A stretch of 64,000 bases of DNA, taken from positions 1 through 64,000 of the forward strand of contig CAWFEM010000003.1 of the NCBI GenBank assembly GCA_963814905.1. The letters are read 5' to 3'. The notes beneath the pieces are model-generated. The model did no database searches and had not been told where the DNA came from. It saw only the letters and a program-made list of their open reading frames with translations. Position numbers and translations under genes: made by a program. Origin of the DNA: DASWJZ01 sp963814905 (lineage in GTDB: Bacteria; Pseudomonadota; Alphaproteobacteria; Rhizobiales; Afifellaceae). Within the stretch, counting starts at the first letter, position 1; every line of letters begins with the position of its first letter. Below are positions 8,847 through 16,848 of this stretch, in pieces.

Positions 8847-9782
8847 ATGCACCCCGCGCGTTCCGTCATCTTCTTCACCGCCGCGTCGGGCGCGGGCTAT
8901 GGTCTGCTCGCGCTCCTCGGTGTCTTTGTCGCGCTTGGCGCCATTCCCCCGGACCGCTGGCTCGGTCTCGTCGGCCTTGGGCTGGCGCTCGGCCTGATTT
9001 CCGCGGGGCTTCTGTCGTCCACGCTTCATCTGGGGCATCCGGAACGCGCCTGGCGCGCGCTCTCGCAATGGCGCTCGTCATGGCTTTCGCGCGAGGGGGT
9101 GGCGAGCGTCCTGACCTACGTGCCGGCCGCGATCTTCGGCATCGGCTGGGTGATCCTCGGCAATACCGGCGGGATCGTCGCGAACGCAGGGCTGGCCGCG
9201 GCACTCGGTGCGCTCGTCACGGTCTTCACGACGGGGATGATCTACGCGTCGCTGAAACCGATCGCCGCCTGGCACAGCCCCTATACCGTGCCCGGCTACC
9301 TGGTCTTCGCGGCAATGACCGGTGCGGTGCTGCTCGATGCGATCCTCCATCTCTTCGGCGCCGATGCACGCGCGGCGGGGCTTGTCGCCGCGCTCGCGAT
9401 CCTCATCGGCTGGGCATGGAAGGCGCTCACCTGGCGCCACAACGACGCGCTCGTGACGGCGTCGACCGCCAACAGCGCGACCGGACTCGGCGACGGCGAA
9501 ATCCGCTCCGTCGAATGGCCGCACACGGAAGAGAACTATGTCCTGAAGGAGATGGGCTACCGGATCGCCCGCAAGCACGCGACGAAGCTTCGCGCGCTCG
9601 TCCACCTCCTCGCATTCGCCGTGCCGCTCGCGGCGACCGCGGTCGCGCTCCTTGCAGGCGGCGCGATCGGTACCTCTGCGGCGCTTGTCGCGGTCGTCGC
9701 GCAGACGCCGGGCATCCTCACCGAGCGCTGGCTCTTCTTTGCCGAGGCGAAGCACACAGTGACGCTCTATTACGGGCGGTGA
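8847..9782 (+). CDS. soeC: DmsC-family membrane anchor of sulfite dehydrogenase
   Basis: This 311-residue integral membrane protein has about eight hydrophobic segments and belongs to the DmsC/NrfD-like anchors that hand electrons to quinone. The start ATG 8847 lies one base after the soeB stop (TAGCATG) and gives MHPARSVIFFTAASGAGYG. The HLGHPERAWRA text is typical of the DmsC group. It completes the soeABC operon. Confidence 0.85.
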   Translation: MHPARSVIFFTAASGAGYGLLALLGVFVALGAIPPDRWLGLVGLGLALGLISAGLLSSTLHLGHPERAWRALSQWRSSWLSREGVASVLTYVPAAIFGIGWVILGNTGGIVANAGLAAALGALVTVFTTGMIYASLKPIAAWHSPYTVPGYLVFAAMTGAVLLDAILHLFGADARAAGLVAALAILIGWAWKALTWRHNDALVTASTANSATGLGDGEIRSVEWPHTEENYVLKEMGYRIARKHATKLRALVHLLAFAVPLAATAVALLAGGAIGTSAALVAVVAQTPGILTERWLFFAEAKHTVTLYYGR

Positions 9783-9841
9783 GGACGTATCACCCGGAGT
9801 TGCCGCGTAGCGGCAAGCCGGCGACCGCCGGGCTCCGCGTT

Positions 9842-10918
9842 TCAAGCTGGTCGGCCCGCCCGTGCCAGCCCGTGCGCCACCAGCCGGTCGATGATCTCCG
9901 CATAGGTGACGCCGCTTGCCGCCATCGCCTTGGGATACATGCTGATATCGGTGAAGCCGGGGATGGTGTTGAGCTCGTTGACGAGGACGCGCATGTCCGG
10001 CGTCACGAAGAAATCGACCCGGACCATGCCGTCGCAGCCGAGCGCACGGAAGGCCTTTGCCGCGATCTCGCGGATCCGGCCTTCGATCTCCTGCGGCAGA
10101 TCGGCGGGAACTTTCAGCGTCGCGCCGTCCGCGTCGATATATTTGGCGTCATAGGTGTAGAAGCCGTGTTTTTCCGCCGGCACGATCTCGCCGGGACGGG
10201 AGACGAAGAGACCGCCCTCTGCGTCCTCCAGCACAGCGCATTCGATTTCGCGGCCACAGATGAACTCTTCGGCGAGCAGCTTGCGGTCGTGCCTGAAGCC
10301 TTCCGCGAGCGCCGCTTCGTAGTCCCGTTCGGTCGAGACCTTGCTGATCCCGACGGAGGAGCCCTGCCGGGCCGGCTTGATGAAGAGCGGAAGCCCGAGC
10401 GCACTTCGCAGCTCCGCAAAGACCGGCGCGGCGCCGTGGTGGATCGTGACGGATCTTGCGGTAGGCAGTCCCGCCTCGTTCAAGAGCCGCTTGGCGATGT
10501 CCTTGTCGAGCGCGGCCGCGGAACCGAGGATGCCGCAGCCGGCAAGCGGCACGCGCGCCACCGCCGCCAGCCCCTGCACGGAGCCGTCCTCACCATGGAG
10601 GCCGTGCAGGACGGGGAACAGGACATCGATTTTCGGCAACTCCCGGGGCGCGCTGTCGGGTGGAATCGCAATCATCCGTCCCTGGCCTCCCGGCACGAGA
10701 CAGACTTCCGTTCCGGCGGAAGGTTTCGCCAGCGCGCCATCCTCGAAGCCGCTCAGCAGCCATTGCCCTTCGCGGGTGATGAAGATGGCAACCGCGTCGT
10801 ATTTCGTGGGCTCAAGCGCGCGCATGACGTTGGTCGCCGAAAGCACCGACACGTCATGCTCGGCCGAGCGTCCGCCGAAGAGCACGGCAATGCGCAATCT
10901 GTTCGATGAAGGGGTCAT
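9842..10918 (-). CDS. ddl: D-alanine--D-alanine ligase
   Basis: This 358-residue ATP-grasp enzyme joins two D-alanines for peptidoglycan precursors in the cytoplasm. Seen motifs are the N-terminal VLFGGRSAEHDVS, the HGLHGEDG loop, the ATP-grasp lysine region LPLFIKPARQGSSVGISK, and the metal/substrate site NELNTIPGFT near the C-terminus. Its length matches the DdlA-like class. It stands alone, not in an mur/fts cluster, so it may be a second or accessory copy. Convergent with soeC. Confidence 0.95.
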   Translation of the reverse strand: MTPSSNRLRIAVLFGGRSAEHDVSVLSATNVMRALEPTKYDAVAIFITREGQWLLSGFEDGALAKPSAGTEVCLVPGGQGRMIAIPPDSAPRELPKIDVLFPVLHGLHGEDGSVQGLAAVARVPLAGCGILGSAAALDKDIAKRLLNEAGLPTARSVTIHHGAAPVFAELRSALGLPLFIKPARQGSSVGISKVSTERDYEAALAEGFRHDRKLLAEEFICGREIECAVLEDAEGGLFVSRPGEIVPAEKHGFYTYDAKYIDADGATLKVPADLPQEIEGRIREIAAKAFRALGCDGMVRVDFFVTPDMRVLVNELNTIPGFTDISMYPKAMAASGVTYAEIIDRLVAHGLARAGRPA

Positions 10919-11117
10919 GAAGAATGCCTGGAAGATTGCGAAAACGCCCGAGAACCGGACCCGGCCTTATACCCGCGGAGGCCGGCGGTGAACATGACGG
11001 GCCGGTCGCATGGACTTCTCCCACGGCGCGCGACCCGCTTTCGTCGACACCCCTGCGCTGCTGCGCTAGAGAAACGCCAACTGGCCTGGCGCGTGCATCA
11101 AGGCCGCTCCCTACGGC

Positions 11118-11930
11118 ATGCGGAGATCCGTCCCGGTGAGTGATCTTAAAGACACCGACGACCGGAGACCTGCACCTCTGGGCGATGGTGTCTCGTCGGA
11201 CGCGACCAAAAAGATGCCCCTCGTGTGCTGCGTGAAATGGGGGACGCGGTACCAGTCGACCTACGTCAACCGGCTCCGCAGGATGGTCGCGCGCAATCTT
11301 GCAGCACCCCACGAATTCGTCTGCCTGACGGAAGACCCCGAAGGACTCGATGCCGGGATACGGTCCATCCCTCTTCCCGACGACCTTCACGGCTATTGGA
11401 ACAAGCTCTCCCTCTTCAGGGACGATCTGTTCGAAGCCGGTCGGACGGTTCTCTATTTCGATCTCGACGTGGTGATCACCGGGTCTCTGGATTTCCTTCT
11501 GGAAGGCGGAACCGGCCTGGCGATCATCAAAGAGTTCGGCGGCAATCCCGGGTTCAACAGCTCCGTCATGCGGTTTCCGGCCGGCGCCTACGCCGCCATC
11601 TACGAGCGCTACGTCGCGAGCGCCGACACGATCTCTTCCGACGAGTTTCCAGGCGATCAGGATTGGATCTTCCATCAGGTGCCGGACGCGGAGTGCTTTC
11701 CGGACGGAAAGATCGTCTCCTTCAAGAAGGGCATGAAGTCGCGCGCCTTCGCGCGACTGCGGAAGCTCGGCTTCAAGCATCTCCCGCGAACGCCGCACTG
11801 GATGACCGTCGAGCCGCCGGCGAGCGCATCGGTGGTCGTCTTCCACGGCAAGCCCGATCCGCAGGATGTGATGGATGCCCCCTACCGGCAGTGGAAGCGG
11901 GCGCCCTTCGTTCGGGAGCATTGGCGATAG
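11118..11930 (+). CDS. Putative glycosyltransferase
   Basis: The protein (up to 270 residues) has a nucleotide-sugar style core: an N-terminal VCCVKWGTRYQSTYVNRL strand-helix, a DxD-like FDLDVVITGSLD motif, a GFNSSVMRF segment and a GDQDWIF motif, as in small GT8/GT32-like transferases. There is no membrane segment. It converges with the heptosyltransferase gene and sits in an LPS-core neighbourhood, so a role in LPS or other surface glycan is inferred. The start could be ATG 11118, GTG 11136 or ATG 11214; the first conserved residues begin near the last. Confidence 0.7.
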   Translation: MRRSVPVSDLKDTDDRRPAPLGDGVSSDATKKMPLVCCVKWGTRYQSTYVNRLRRMVARNLAAPHEFVCLTEDPEGLDAGIRSIPLPDDLHGYWNKLSLFRDDLFEAGRTVLYFDLDVVITGSLDFLLEGGTGLAIIKEFGGNPGFNSSVMRFPAGAYAAIYERYVASADTISSDEFPGDQDWIFHQVPDAECFPDGKIVSFKKGMKSRAFARLRKLGFKHLPRTPHWMTVEPPASASVVVFHGKPDPQDVMDAPYRQWKRAPFVREHWR

Positions 11931-11952
11931 CCGCCGCCGAAGCGGCCGCCTT

Positions 11953-12888
11953 CTATTGCAGGTCCGGCCAGCGCTCGCGGATCGCCGCTTCGACGTCGGA
12001 GACCTGGATGTCCATCATGGAAGCATTGGTCGTGCGCGGGACAGGGCGATCCGGCTTGGGCGGCGGCTGCGGGGCGCGGACGACCAGCCCATTCGGTCCC
12101 CAGGGCGCATAGCATTCGGCGCGCGTCGGACCGAACAGACCGACGGTCGGGATGCCGGAGGCGGCGGCGACGTGCATCAGCCCGGAATCGTTCCCCACCA
12201 TCAGACTGCAGCGGCGGAGCGCCGCGTAGGTGTTCGGGATGCCGATACCGAAGCCGTCGATGAGACGCTCCCGCGGAAACAACTCCAGAAAAGGCGCCGC
12301 GGCTTCGCGATCTATCAGCGACCCGATCAGAAGCACGCGCCCGCCGGCGAGTATTCCGTCGGCCGCCGTAATCCTGTGTGCAAGCTCCGCATAGCGTTCA
12401 ACGGGCCACATCTTGCGCGGCCATGTCACGTTCGCGGAGATCGCGACGACCGGCGAACCGGACCGGACGATCGCAACGGCCCGCACATCGTGCTCCTGCC
12501 GCGTCCACAGCACCGGCGCCTGCGGCGGCAGATCGAGCGTGCGCGCGATCAGCTCAACGCGATGGACGTGCTCGTCGATCCGCGTCAACACCGCCTTCTT
12601 CTTGGCCCGGACCAACCAGGGGATTACCGAGTTGCGGAGGTCGACGACGATCTCCCAACGTCCGCGGCGAAGCTCGAGCCAAAGGTCGAGCCAATGCCGC
12701 TTCCAGGCCTGCTTCTCGATGACATGCAGTCGTTCAAGCCGCGGTACCGGCTCGAATATCGGAGCGGCAGGCGCGCCGCAGGCGATCGTCACGCCGTGCT
12801 CGGGGTAGTGCCGTAACAGCCAGTCCAGCAATCCCGTCGTGAGCACCGCATCGCCGATGCGCGTCGAAGTGATAAAGAGGATCGACAC
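11953..12888 (-). CDS. LPS heptosyltransferase-like protein (GT9)
   Basis: This 311-residue GT9 protein transfers heptose from ADP-heptose onto the lipid A-core on the cytoplasmic side of the inner membrane. Seen motifs are the N-terminal SILFITSTRIGDAVLTTGLL and the C-terminal MVGNDSGLMHVAAASGIPTVGLFGPT, both typical of WaaC/WaaF. The start is GTG 12888, nine bases after the stop of a small upstream ORF. The ADP-heptose pathway genes gmhA-hldE-hldD a few kb away support the assignment. Which heptose position it adds is not decidable. Confidence 0.88.
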   Translation of the reverse strand: MSILFITSTRIGDAVLTTGLLDWLLRHYPEHGVTIACGAPAAPIFEPVPRLERLHVIEKQAWKRHWLDLWLELRRGRWEIVVDLRNSVIPWLVRAKKKAVLTRIDEHVHRVELIARTLDLPPQAPVLWTRQEHDVRAVAIVRSGSPVVAISANVTWPRKMWPVERYAELAHRITAADGILAGGRVLLIGSLIDREAAAPFLELFPRERLIDGFGIGIPNTYAALRRCSLMVGNDSGLMHVAAASGIPTVGLFGPTRAECYAPWGPNGLVVRAPQPPPKPDRPVPRTTNASMMDIQVSDVEAAIRERWPDLQ

Positions 12889-12897
12889 CGGGTCTCG

Positions 12898-13137
12898 TCA
12901 CGCGCTTTCGCAGTAATAGGGGATCCGTTGCTCCTCGATCGCCCGGATCGCGAACCTGCCGACCGGTTCGCCGGGTGAGACCTTTATTCGCACAATCCGA
13001 TGCCGTCCCGTTCGCTCGCCTTGCCGGTCCGCGCTCTCTGGCACATCGCAACGCGGCAGGAAAGCTCGGCCGGCAAGGCACGGTTCATTCCCTTCGACGT
13101 CGGCCGGCTCGCCGACCGTTCTGCGGTGGGCTTTCAC
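12898..13137 (-). CDS. Small ORF upstream of heptosyltransferase
   Basis: A 79-residue frame with GTG start ends nine bases before the heptosyltransferase start. Codon use (GTC, GGC, GAG, CCG dominant) is like the neighbouring genes, and the C-terminus GEPVGRFAIRAIEEQRIPYYCESA looks protein-like. I recognise no family. No strong ribosome binding site is seen at the GTG, so the start may differ. It may be cotranscribed with the heptosyltransferase. Confidence 0.4.
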   Translation of the reverse strand: MKAHRRTVGEPADVEGNEPCLAGRAFLPRCDVPESADRQGERTGRHRIVRIKVSPGEPVGRFAIRAIEEQRIPYYCESA

Positions 13138-13152
13138 CTGTTAGCGTGCGGT

Positions 13153-13166
13153 ATGGATCGATCCAT
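13153..13166. promoter_or_regulatory. LacI-type operator, upstream copy
   Basis: ATGGATCGATCCAT is a perfect 14-base palindrome just upstream of a -35 box. The same core recurs 46 bases downstream and, with one change, in front of the lacI-family gene. The central CG is typical of LacI-family operators. Confidence 0.75.
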
Positions 13167-13172
13167 TTTTTC

Positions 13173-13200
13173 TTGACAGCAACCGAAGAGCGCGTATTAT
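13173..13200 (+). promoter_or_regulatory. Sigma-70-type promoter between two operators
   Basis: TTGACA (13173-13178) and TATTAT (13195-13200) are separated by 16 bases. The upstream operator ends 7 bases before the -35 box. The second operator starts inside the last -10 base, so a bound repressor pair would block the promoter or loop across it. Confidence 0.75.
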
Positions 13201-13211
13201 GGATCGATCCA
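13200..13211. promoter_or_regulatory. LacI-type operator, downstream copy
   Basis: TGGATCGATCCA is identical in core to the site at 13154-13165, with 46 bases between centres. It covers the expected transcription start of the promoter at 13173-13200. Confidence 0.75.
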
Positions 13212-13231
13212 AGTTCACAAGGAGAAGAGCG

Positions 13232-13459
13232 ATGGCCTCCTTTCGAACGATCACAATCACCGCTGCCGCGGTCCTCTTTTACTGTCTGGCCGTCTCTTTC
13301 GGGCCCGCTATCCTGGTTCGGGGCGCAACGACGATCGGCGGCGATCGCCCGTCCGTTCAGGCTTATGCTTCGCCGCCGCCGGGCGCATTGAAGTCGATCG
13401 CCGAGGGATCGGAAGAGCTGTCTTTCTGCAAGAGCTGCTCGGGCGCCACCACGCGGTAG
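13232..13459 (+). CDS. Small membrane/secreted protein of the LacI-controlled operon
   Basis: This 75-residue protein has an excellent ribosome binding site (AAGGAGAA at 13219-13226) before ATG 13232, directly after the operator-flanked promoter. The N-terminus has a hydrophobic stretch at about residues 8-30 (ITITAAAVLFYCLAVSFGPA) that could be a signal peptide or a membrane anchor. The rest is short, ending with a CKSC motif. An upstream in-frame ATG at 13199 lies inside the operator and is not used in this reading. I recognise no family. It might be the leftover start of a longer lost gene. Confidence 0.55.
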   Translation: MASFRTITITAAAVLFYCLAVSFGPAILVRGATTIGGDRPSVQAYASPPPGALKSIAEGSEELSFCKSCSGATTR

Positions 13460-13523
13460 CCGAGCCCGCGGTGCCGCACGAAGCTGCGGAACAGACGCAT
13501 CAGATTATTGGGCAGTGGTAGTC

Positions 13524-14633
13524 ATGGGAGAAAAGGTTCGCATCGGTCTCATCGGGACAAGCTGGTGGGTGGACCTGATGTACGTCCCAAGCCTGATGAG
13601 CCATCCGGCCGCAGACGTGGTGGCGGTGTGCGGCCGGAACGCGACGCGAGCAAACGAGGTCGCGGAGAAGCTCGGCGGCGCCAAGGTCTTTACCGATTAC
13701 CGCCAGCTCATCGCCTCGGGCGAGGTCGACGCGATCGTTGTCGCCGCACCCGATGATCTGCACTACGAAATGACCATGGCCGCGATCGACGCCGGCCTGC
13801 ATGTGCTCTGCGAAAAGCCCCTGGCCGGCAACGCTTCGCTCGCCCGGGAGATGTTGAAAAAGGCCGAGGCTGCCCGGTTGAAGCATATGGTGCTCTTCAC
13901 CTGGCGATGGCAGCCGCACTGGCGCTACGTGAAGCACCTTATCGAGAGCGGCTACATTGGCCGGTGCTATCATGCCGAGTTCCAATTCCTCGGCGGCTTC
14001 GCTCTCGACAGCGGATACAAGTGGCGGTTCGACGGCCGTCGTTCCAACGGCGTTACCGGCGATCTCGGTTCCCACATGATCGACTTCGCACGCTGGTATC
14101 TGGGTGAGGTGTCAAGCGTCACGGCTGATTTGCCGACCTATGTCGACCAGTCGGCGACAGCAGCCCCCTCCCCGACTCCCGTGAACGACGTCGGAATGCT
14201 CACGCTCGAATTTGCCGGCGGTGCGCGCGCCCAGATCCGCGTCTCGGCCGTAAGTCGAATGGGTGACGAAAACGTCCGGGTTGTGATCTCGCTGCACGGC
14301 GAATCGGGCACTCTTGAGGTACGGCATACCTATTTCGGCATCGACGCCGGTGTCGTGATGCGCGGCGTGCGAAAGGACGAGCCGTCCTTCACCAGGCTCG
14401 AGGTGCCGGCTGAATTCCTGGAGGGAGGGGTCGATCCACAGCAGCTCTTCGACCCCTACATCAAACAGTCCGCCGGGCCGCGCGCCTTCATCGACGCCAT
14501 CCTCACAGACACGCCAGCATCGCCCGGGTTCAACGTCGGTGTGCGAGTGCAGGAAATCGTCGATGCCGCGGTGCTGTCGAGCGCTGAGAAGCGCTGGGTG
14601 AGCCTGGCCGGCGACCGGGCGGATGCGGGCTAG
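13524..14633 (+). CDS. Gfo/Idh/MocA-family sugar dehydrogenase
   Basis: This protein of about 369 residues has an N-terminal Rossmann domain (VRIGLIGTSWWVDLMYVPSL) and the EKPLAGN motif whose lysine is catalytic in the family. A C-terminal alpha/beta domain includes GDLGSHMIDFARWYLG, with the usual histidine. It would oxidise or reduce a sugar or inositol with NAD(P). It lies downstream of the LacI-operator promoter and converges with the LacI-family gene; the two stop codons share CTAG at 14630-14633. The start is ATG 13524, or GTG 13515 if a longer form is made. Confidence 0.88.
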   Translation: MGEKVRIGLIGTSWWVDLMYVPSLMSHPAADVVAVCGRNATRANEVAEKLGGAKVFTDYRQLIASGEVDAIVVAAPDDLHYEMTMAAIDAGLHVLCEKPLAGNASLAREMLKKAEAARLKHMVLFTWRWQPHWRYVKHLIESGYIGRCYHAEFQFLGGFALDSGYKWRFDGRRSNGVTGDLGSHMIDFARWYLGEVSSVTADLPTYVDQSATAAPSPTPVNDVGMLTLEFAGGARAQIRVSAVSRMGDENVRVVISLHGESGTLEVRHTYFGIDAGVVMRGVRKDEPSFTRLEVPAEFLEGGVDPQQLFDPYIKQSAGPRAFIDAILTDTPASPGFNVGVRVQEIVDAAVLSSAEKRWVSLAGDRADAG

Positions 14634-15764
14634 GCCTTCTTTCTTCGCGTGCCCTTGTTTCGAAGAGCAGTGGCGCGATCGATTTCGACCGCGCTCCCTG
14701 GCGGCGCCGTTGAGGCGCGCACCGCCAAGCTTACCGGCAGCACGACGTGTTGCGGCGGCCCATCGTCAAAGAGGATTCGCGCGGCCGTGCGACCCTTCTC
14801 GATCATGGGATGCACGATCGTCGTCAGCGCAGGCGTGCTCGATCGCGCTTCCGGAATGTCGTCGAAACCCACGATCGAAAGATCGCCGGGGACCGCGATA
14901 TCGCGGCGGCGCGCCTCCTCGATCACGCCGAGCGCCTGTACGTCGGTCATCGCCAGTACCGCCGTCACGTCCGGCGCGTTATCGAAGAGCAGGCGCGCAC
15001 CTTTTATCGCGTTGGCTACCGAATCTGGCGCCGCATTCGACGATCGGGATTTCATCGATCGAAAGCCCGACCTCGCCAAGAGAATCGGCGTAGCCCGCAA
15101 GCCGGTCATCGTCGATCGCAAAACCGCGCACGAGCCTGTGCCGGGCCTCGCTGGGGCCGTGGAAGACCGGTTCCAGGCTCACCGCCGGCGTGTGCGTGGG
15201 ATCCTGTCGCAGCACCGAGAAGATCGCGAAGCGTCGATGCCCGAGGGCGGTCAAATGTGCCGCCGCCATTCGTCCGCCGGCGCGGTCATCGATGCGCACG
15301 AAGTTGGTATTCGAGTCGGCCACCAGGTCGACCGCGACGAACGGCAATCGCCGGCGGCGAGCCTCGACAAGCGCGGCGTCCTCGATCTGATGCAGAATGA
15401 AGCCATCGACAAGGGCGTTTCTAATCCCCCGTGTCTTGTCTTGACCAATGCCGGAAATCACCGTGAGGCTGGCGCCGCGCTCATCGCAGACGGTTCCGAC
15501 GCCCGTCAGAAATTCACGGAAATAAGGGGCGCTGAAGGCGACAGAAACGCCATAGGCGCCGGGCGGCGTAACGCCGATGGCGTTCACCTTGCCAAGCCGC
15601 AGCAGGCGCCCTTGGGGATTGGGCCCGCCATAGCCGAGCTCATTCGCCGCGGCCAGCACCCGCTCGCGAAGAGCCTCTCGAACGAGCTCCGGATGGGCAA
15701 ACACATTGGAAGCGGTGCCGCGTGAAACGCCGGCAGCCTTCGCAACGTCAATCAGTTTGACCAT
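14630..15764 (-). pseudogene. LacI-family regulator split by a +1 frameshift
   Basis: The first frame (15764 to about 15030) has the LacI helix-turn-helix and hinge text KLIDVAKAAGVSRGTASNVF and most of the effector domain. The second frame (about 15030 to 14630) continues the effector domain with LLFDNAPDVTAVLAMTDVQA and DLSIVGFDDIPEA. Joining DEIPIVECGA to APDSVANAIKG needs removal of one base near 15030. An operator-like TGGACCGATCCA lies 54 bases before the start, and two near-identical sites flank the promoter of the convergent sugar operon, so it very probably regulated that operon and itself. As it stands, the protein would lose its C-terminal third. It is either a real mutation or a base-call error. 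Confidence 0.85.
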
Positions 15765-15817
15765 CGAGACGAACGCTCTCTTTCCTCATCTGCCTCGTCT
15801 TCAATAGACGATTTCTC

Positions 15818-15829
15818 TGGACCGATCCA
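15818..15829. promoter_or_regulatory. LacI-type operator at the regulator's own promoter
   Basis: TGGACCGATCCA differs by one base from the two operators at 13154-13165 and 13200-13211. It lies 54 bases upstream of the lacI-family start codon, which suggests autoregulation. Confidence 0.65.
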
Positions 15830-15865
15830 ATTTCTGCTTGAGCCGAACGGTCGATGCGGCCCGTG

Positions 15866-16846
15866 TCATCGGTAGGGATCGTCCGCCATCAGGAAATTGC
15901 GCACGTAATCGCCGACGCCCTCCTCGAGCGTCGTGAACGCTGCCGCGTAGCCCGCCGCGCGCAGCTTCTCCATCTTAGCCTGCGTGAAGTACTGGTATCT
16001 CGGCGCGATGGCGTCGGGCATGGGGATATATTCGATCCTGGGCTCCATGCCCGCTGCCGCAAACATCGCGTGCGCGAGATCGAGCCAGGTGCGCGCCTCG
16101 CCGGTACCGAGATTGAACAGGCCCGAGACCTCCCGGTGGTCGAACAGCCACAGCATCACGTCGATGCAATCGCGCACATAGATGAAGTCGCGGAGCTGCC
16201 CGCCGTCGGGATAGTCAGGCCGTTCGCTCTTGAACAGGCGCACCGGCTCGCCCGACGCCACCCGCGGATAGTTCTGCGCCACGACGCTCTTCATCGTCGC
16301 CTTGTGATATTCGTTCGGGCCATAGACATTGAAGAATTTCAGGCCCGCCCATTGCGGCGGCATCTTCGCCCCCGCTTCGGCCAGCCGCGCCACGCGCCGG
16401 TCGATCACGTGCTTGCTCCAGCCGTAGGCGTTGAGCGGGCGGTGCCGCGCCAAGGCCTGCGGGCTTGCGTCATCGTCGAAGCCAGCGCGGCCGTCGCCAT
16501 AGGTCGCCGCCGACGACGCATAGATGAGCGGCGTGGCGTTCTCCGTGCACCATTCCAGGAGCGCCAGCGTGGCGCGGATGTTGTTCCTGGCGATGTCGTC
16601 GATATCGGTCTCTGTGGTGGAGCTGTTGGCGCCCATGTGGAAGACGGCGTCGAGGCGAGGCGCCCTTGCCAGCCAGGCCGGCAAGTCTTCCGGCGCAACC
16701 AGGTCGGCGATCTCGTGCTTGGCGAGATTGCGCCAGCGCTCGTCGTTGCGCATCCAGTCGCACACGGCGACCTCGCGGCCGCGCGCCGCCAGCGCCGCGA
16801 CCAGATTGGAGCCGATGAAGCCCGCGCCGCCCGTCACCAACAGCAT
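15866..16846 (-). CDS. hldD: ADP-L-glycero-D-manno-heptose 6-epimerase
   Basis: This 326-residue extended SDR converts ADP-D-glycero- to ADP-L-glycero-D-manno-heptose, the last step of LPS heptose supply. Seen are the NADP-binding VTGGAGFIGSNLV, the HMGANSSTTETD segment characteristic of HldD, the catalytic YGWSK (YxxxK), and KFFNVYGPNEYHK. It follows hldE by two bases and is the last gene of the gmhA-hldE-hldD run. Confidence 0.96.
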   Translation of the reverse strand: MLLVTGGAGFIGSNLVAALAARGREVAVCDWMRNDERWRNLAKHEIADLVAPEDLPAWLARAPRLDAVFHMGANSSTTETDIDDIARNNIRATLALLEWCTENATPLIYASSAATYGDGRAGFDDDASPQALARHRPLNAYGWSKHVIDRRVARLAEAGAKMPPQWAGLKFFNVYGPNEYHKATMKSVVAQNYPRVASGEPVRLFKSERPDYPDGGQLRDFIYVRDCIDVMLWLFDHREVSGLFNLGTGEARTWLDLAHAMFAAAGMEPRIEYIPMPDAIAPRYQYFTQAKMEKLRAAGYAAAFTTLEEGVGDYVRNFLMADDPYR

Positions 16847-16848
16847 CG

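Noticed and set aside
9068..10909. 613-residue frame on the plus strand across soeC and ddl
   Set aside because: It is an antisense/out-of-frame shadow of soeC and ddl, both of which have clear family motifs.
13199..13231. In-frame upstream ATG for the 75-residue protein
   Set aside because: It lies inside the operator and -10 box, so it would be upstream of the transcription start; ATG 13232 has a strong ribosome binding site.
13400..13515. Minus-strand text resembling a short winged-helix fragment (RHRGLGYRVVAPEQL)
   Set aside because: Too short and overlaps the better-supported small plus-strand gene; no start signal was seen.
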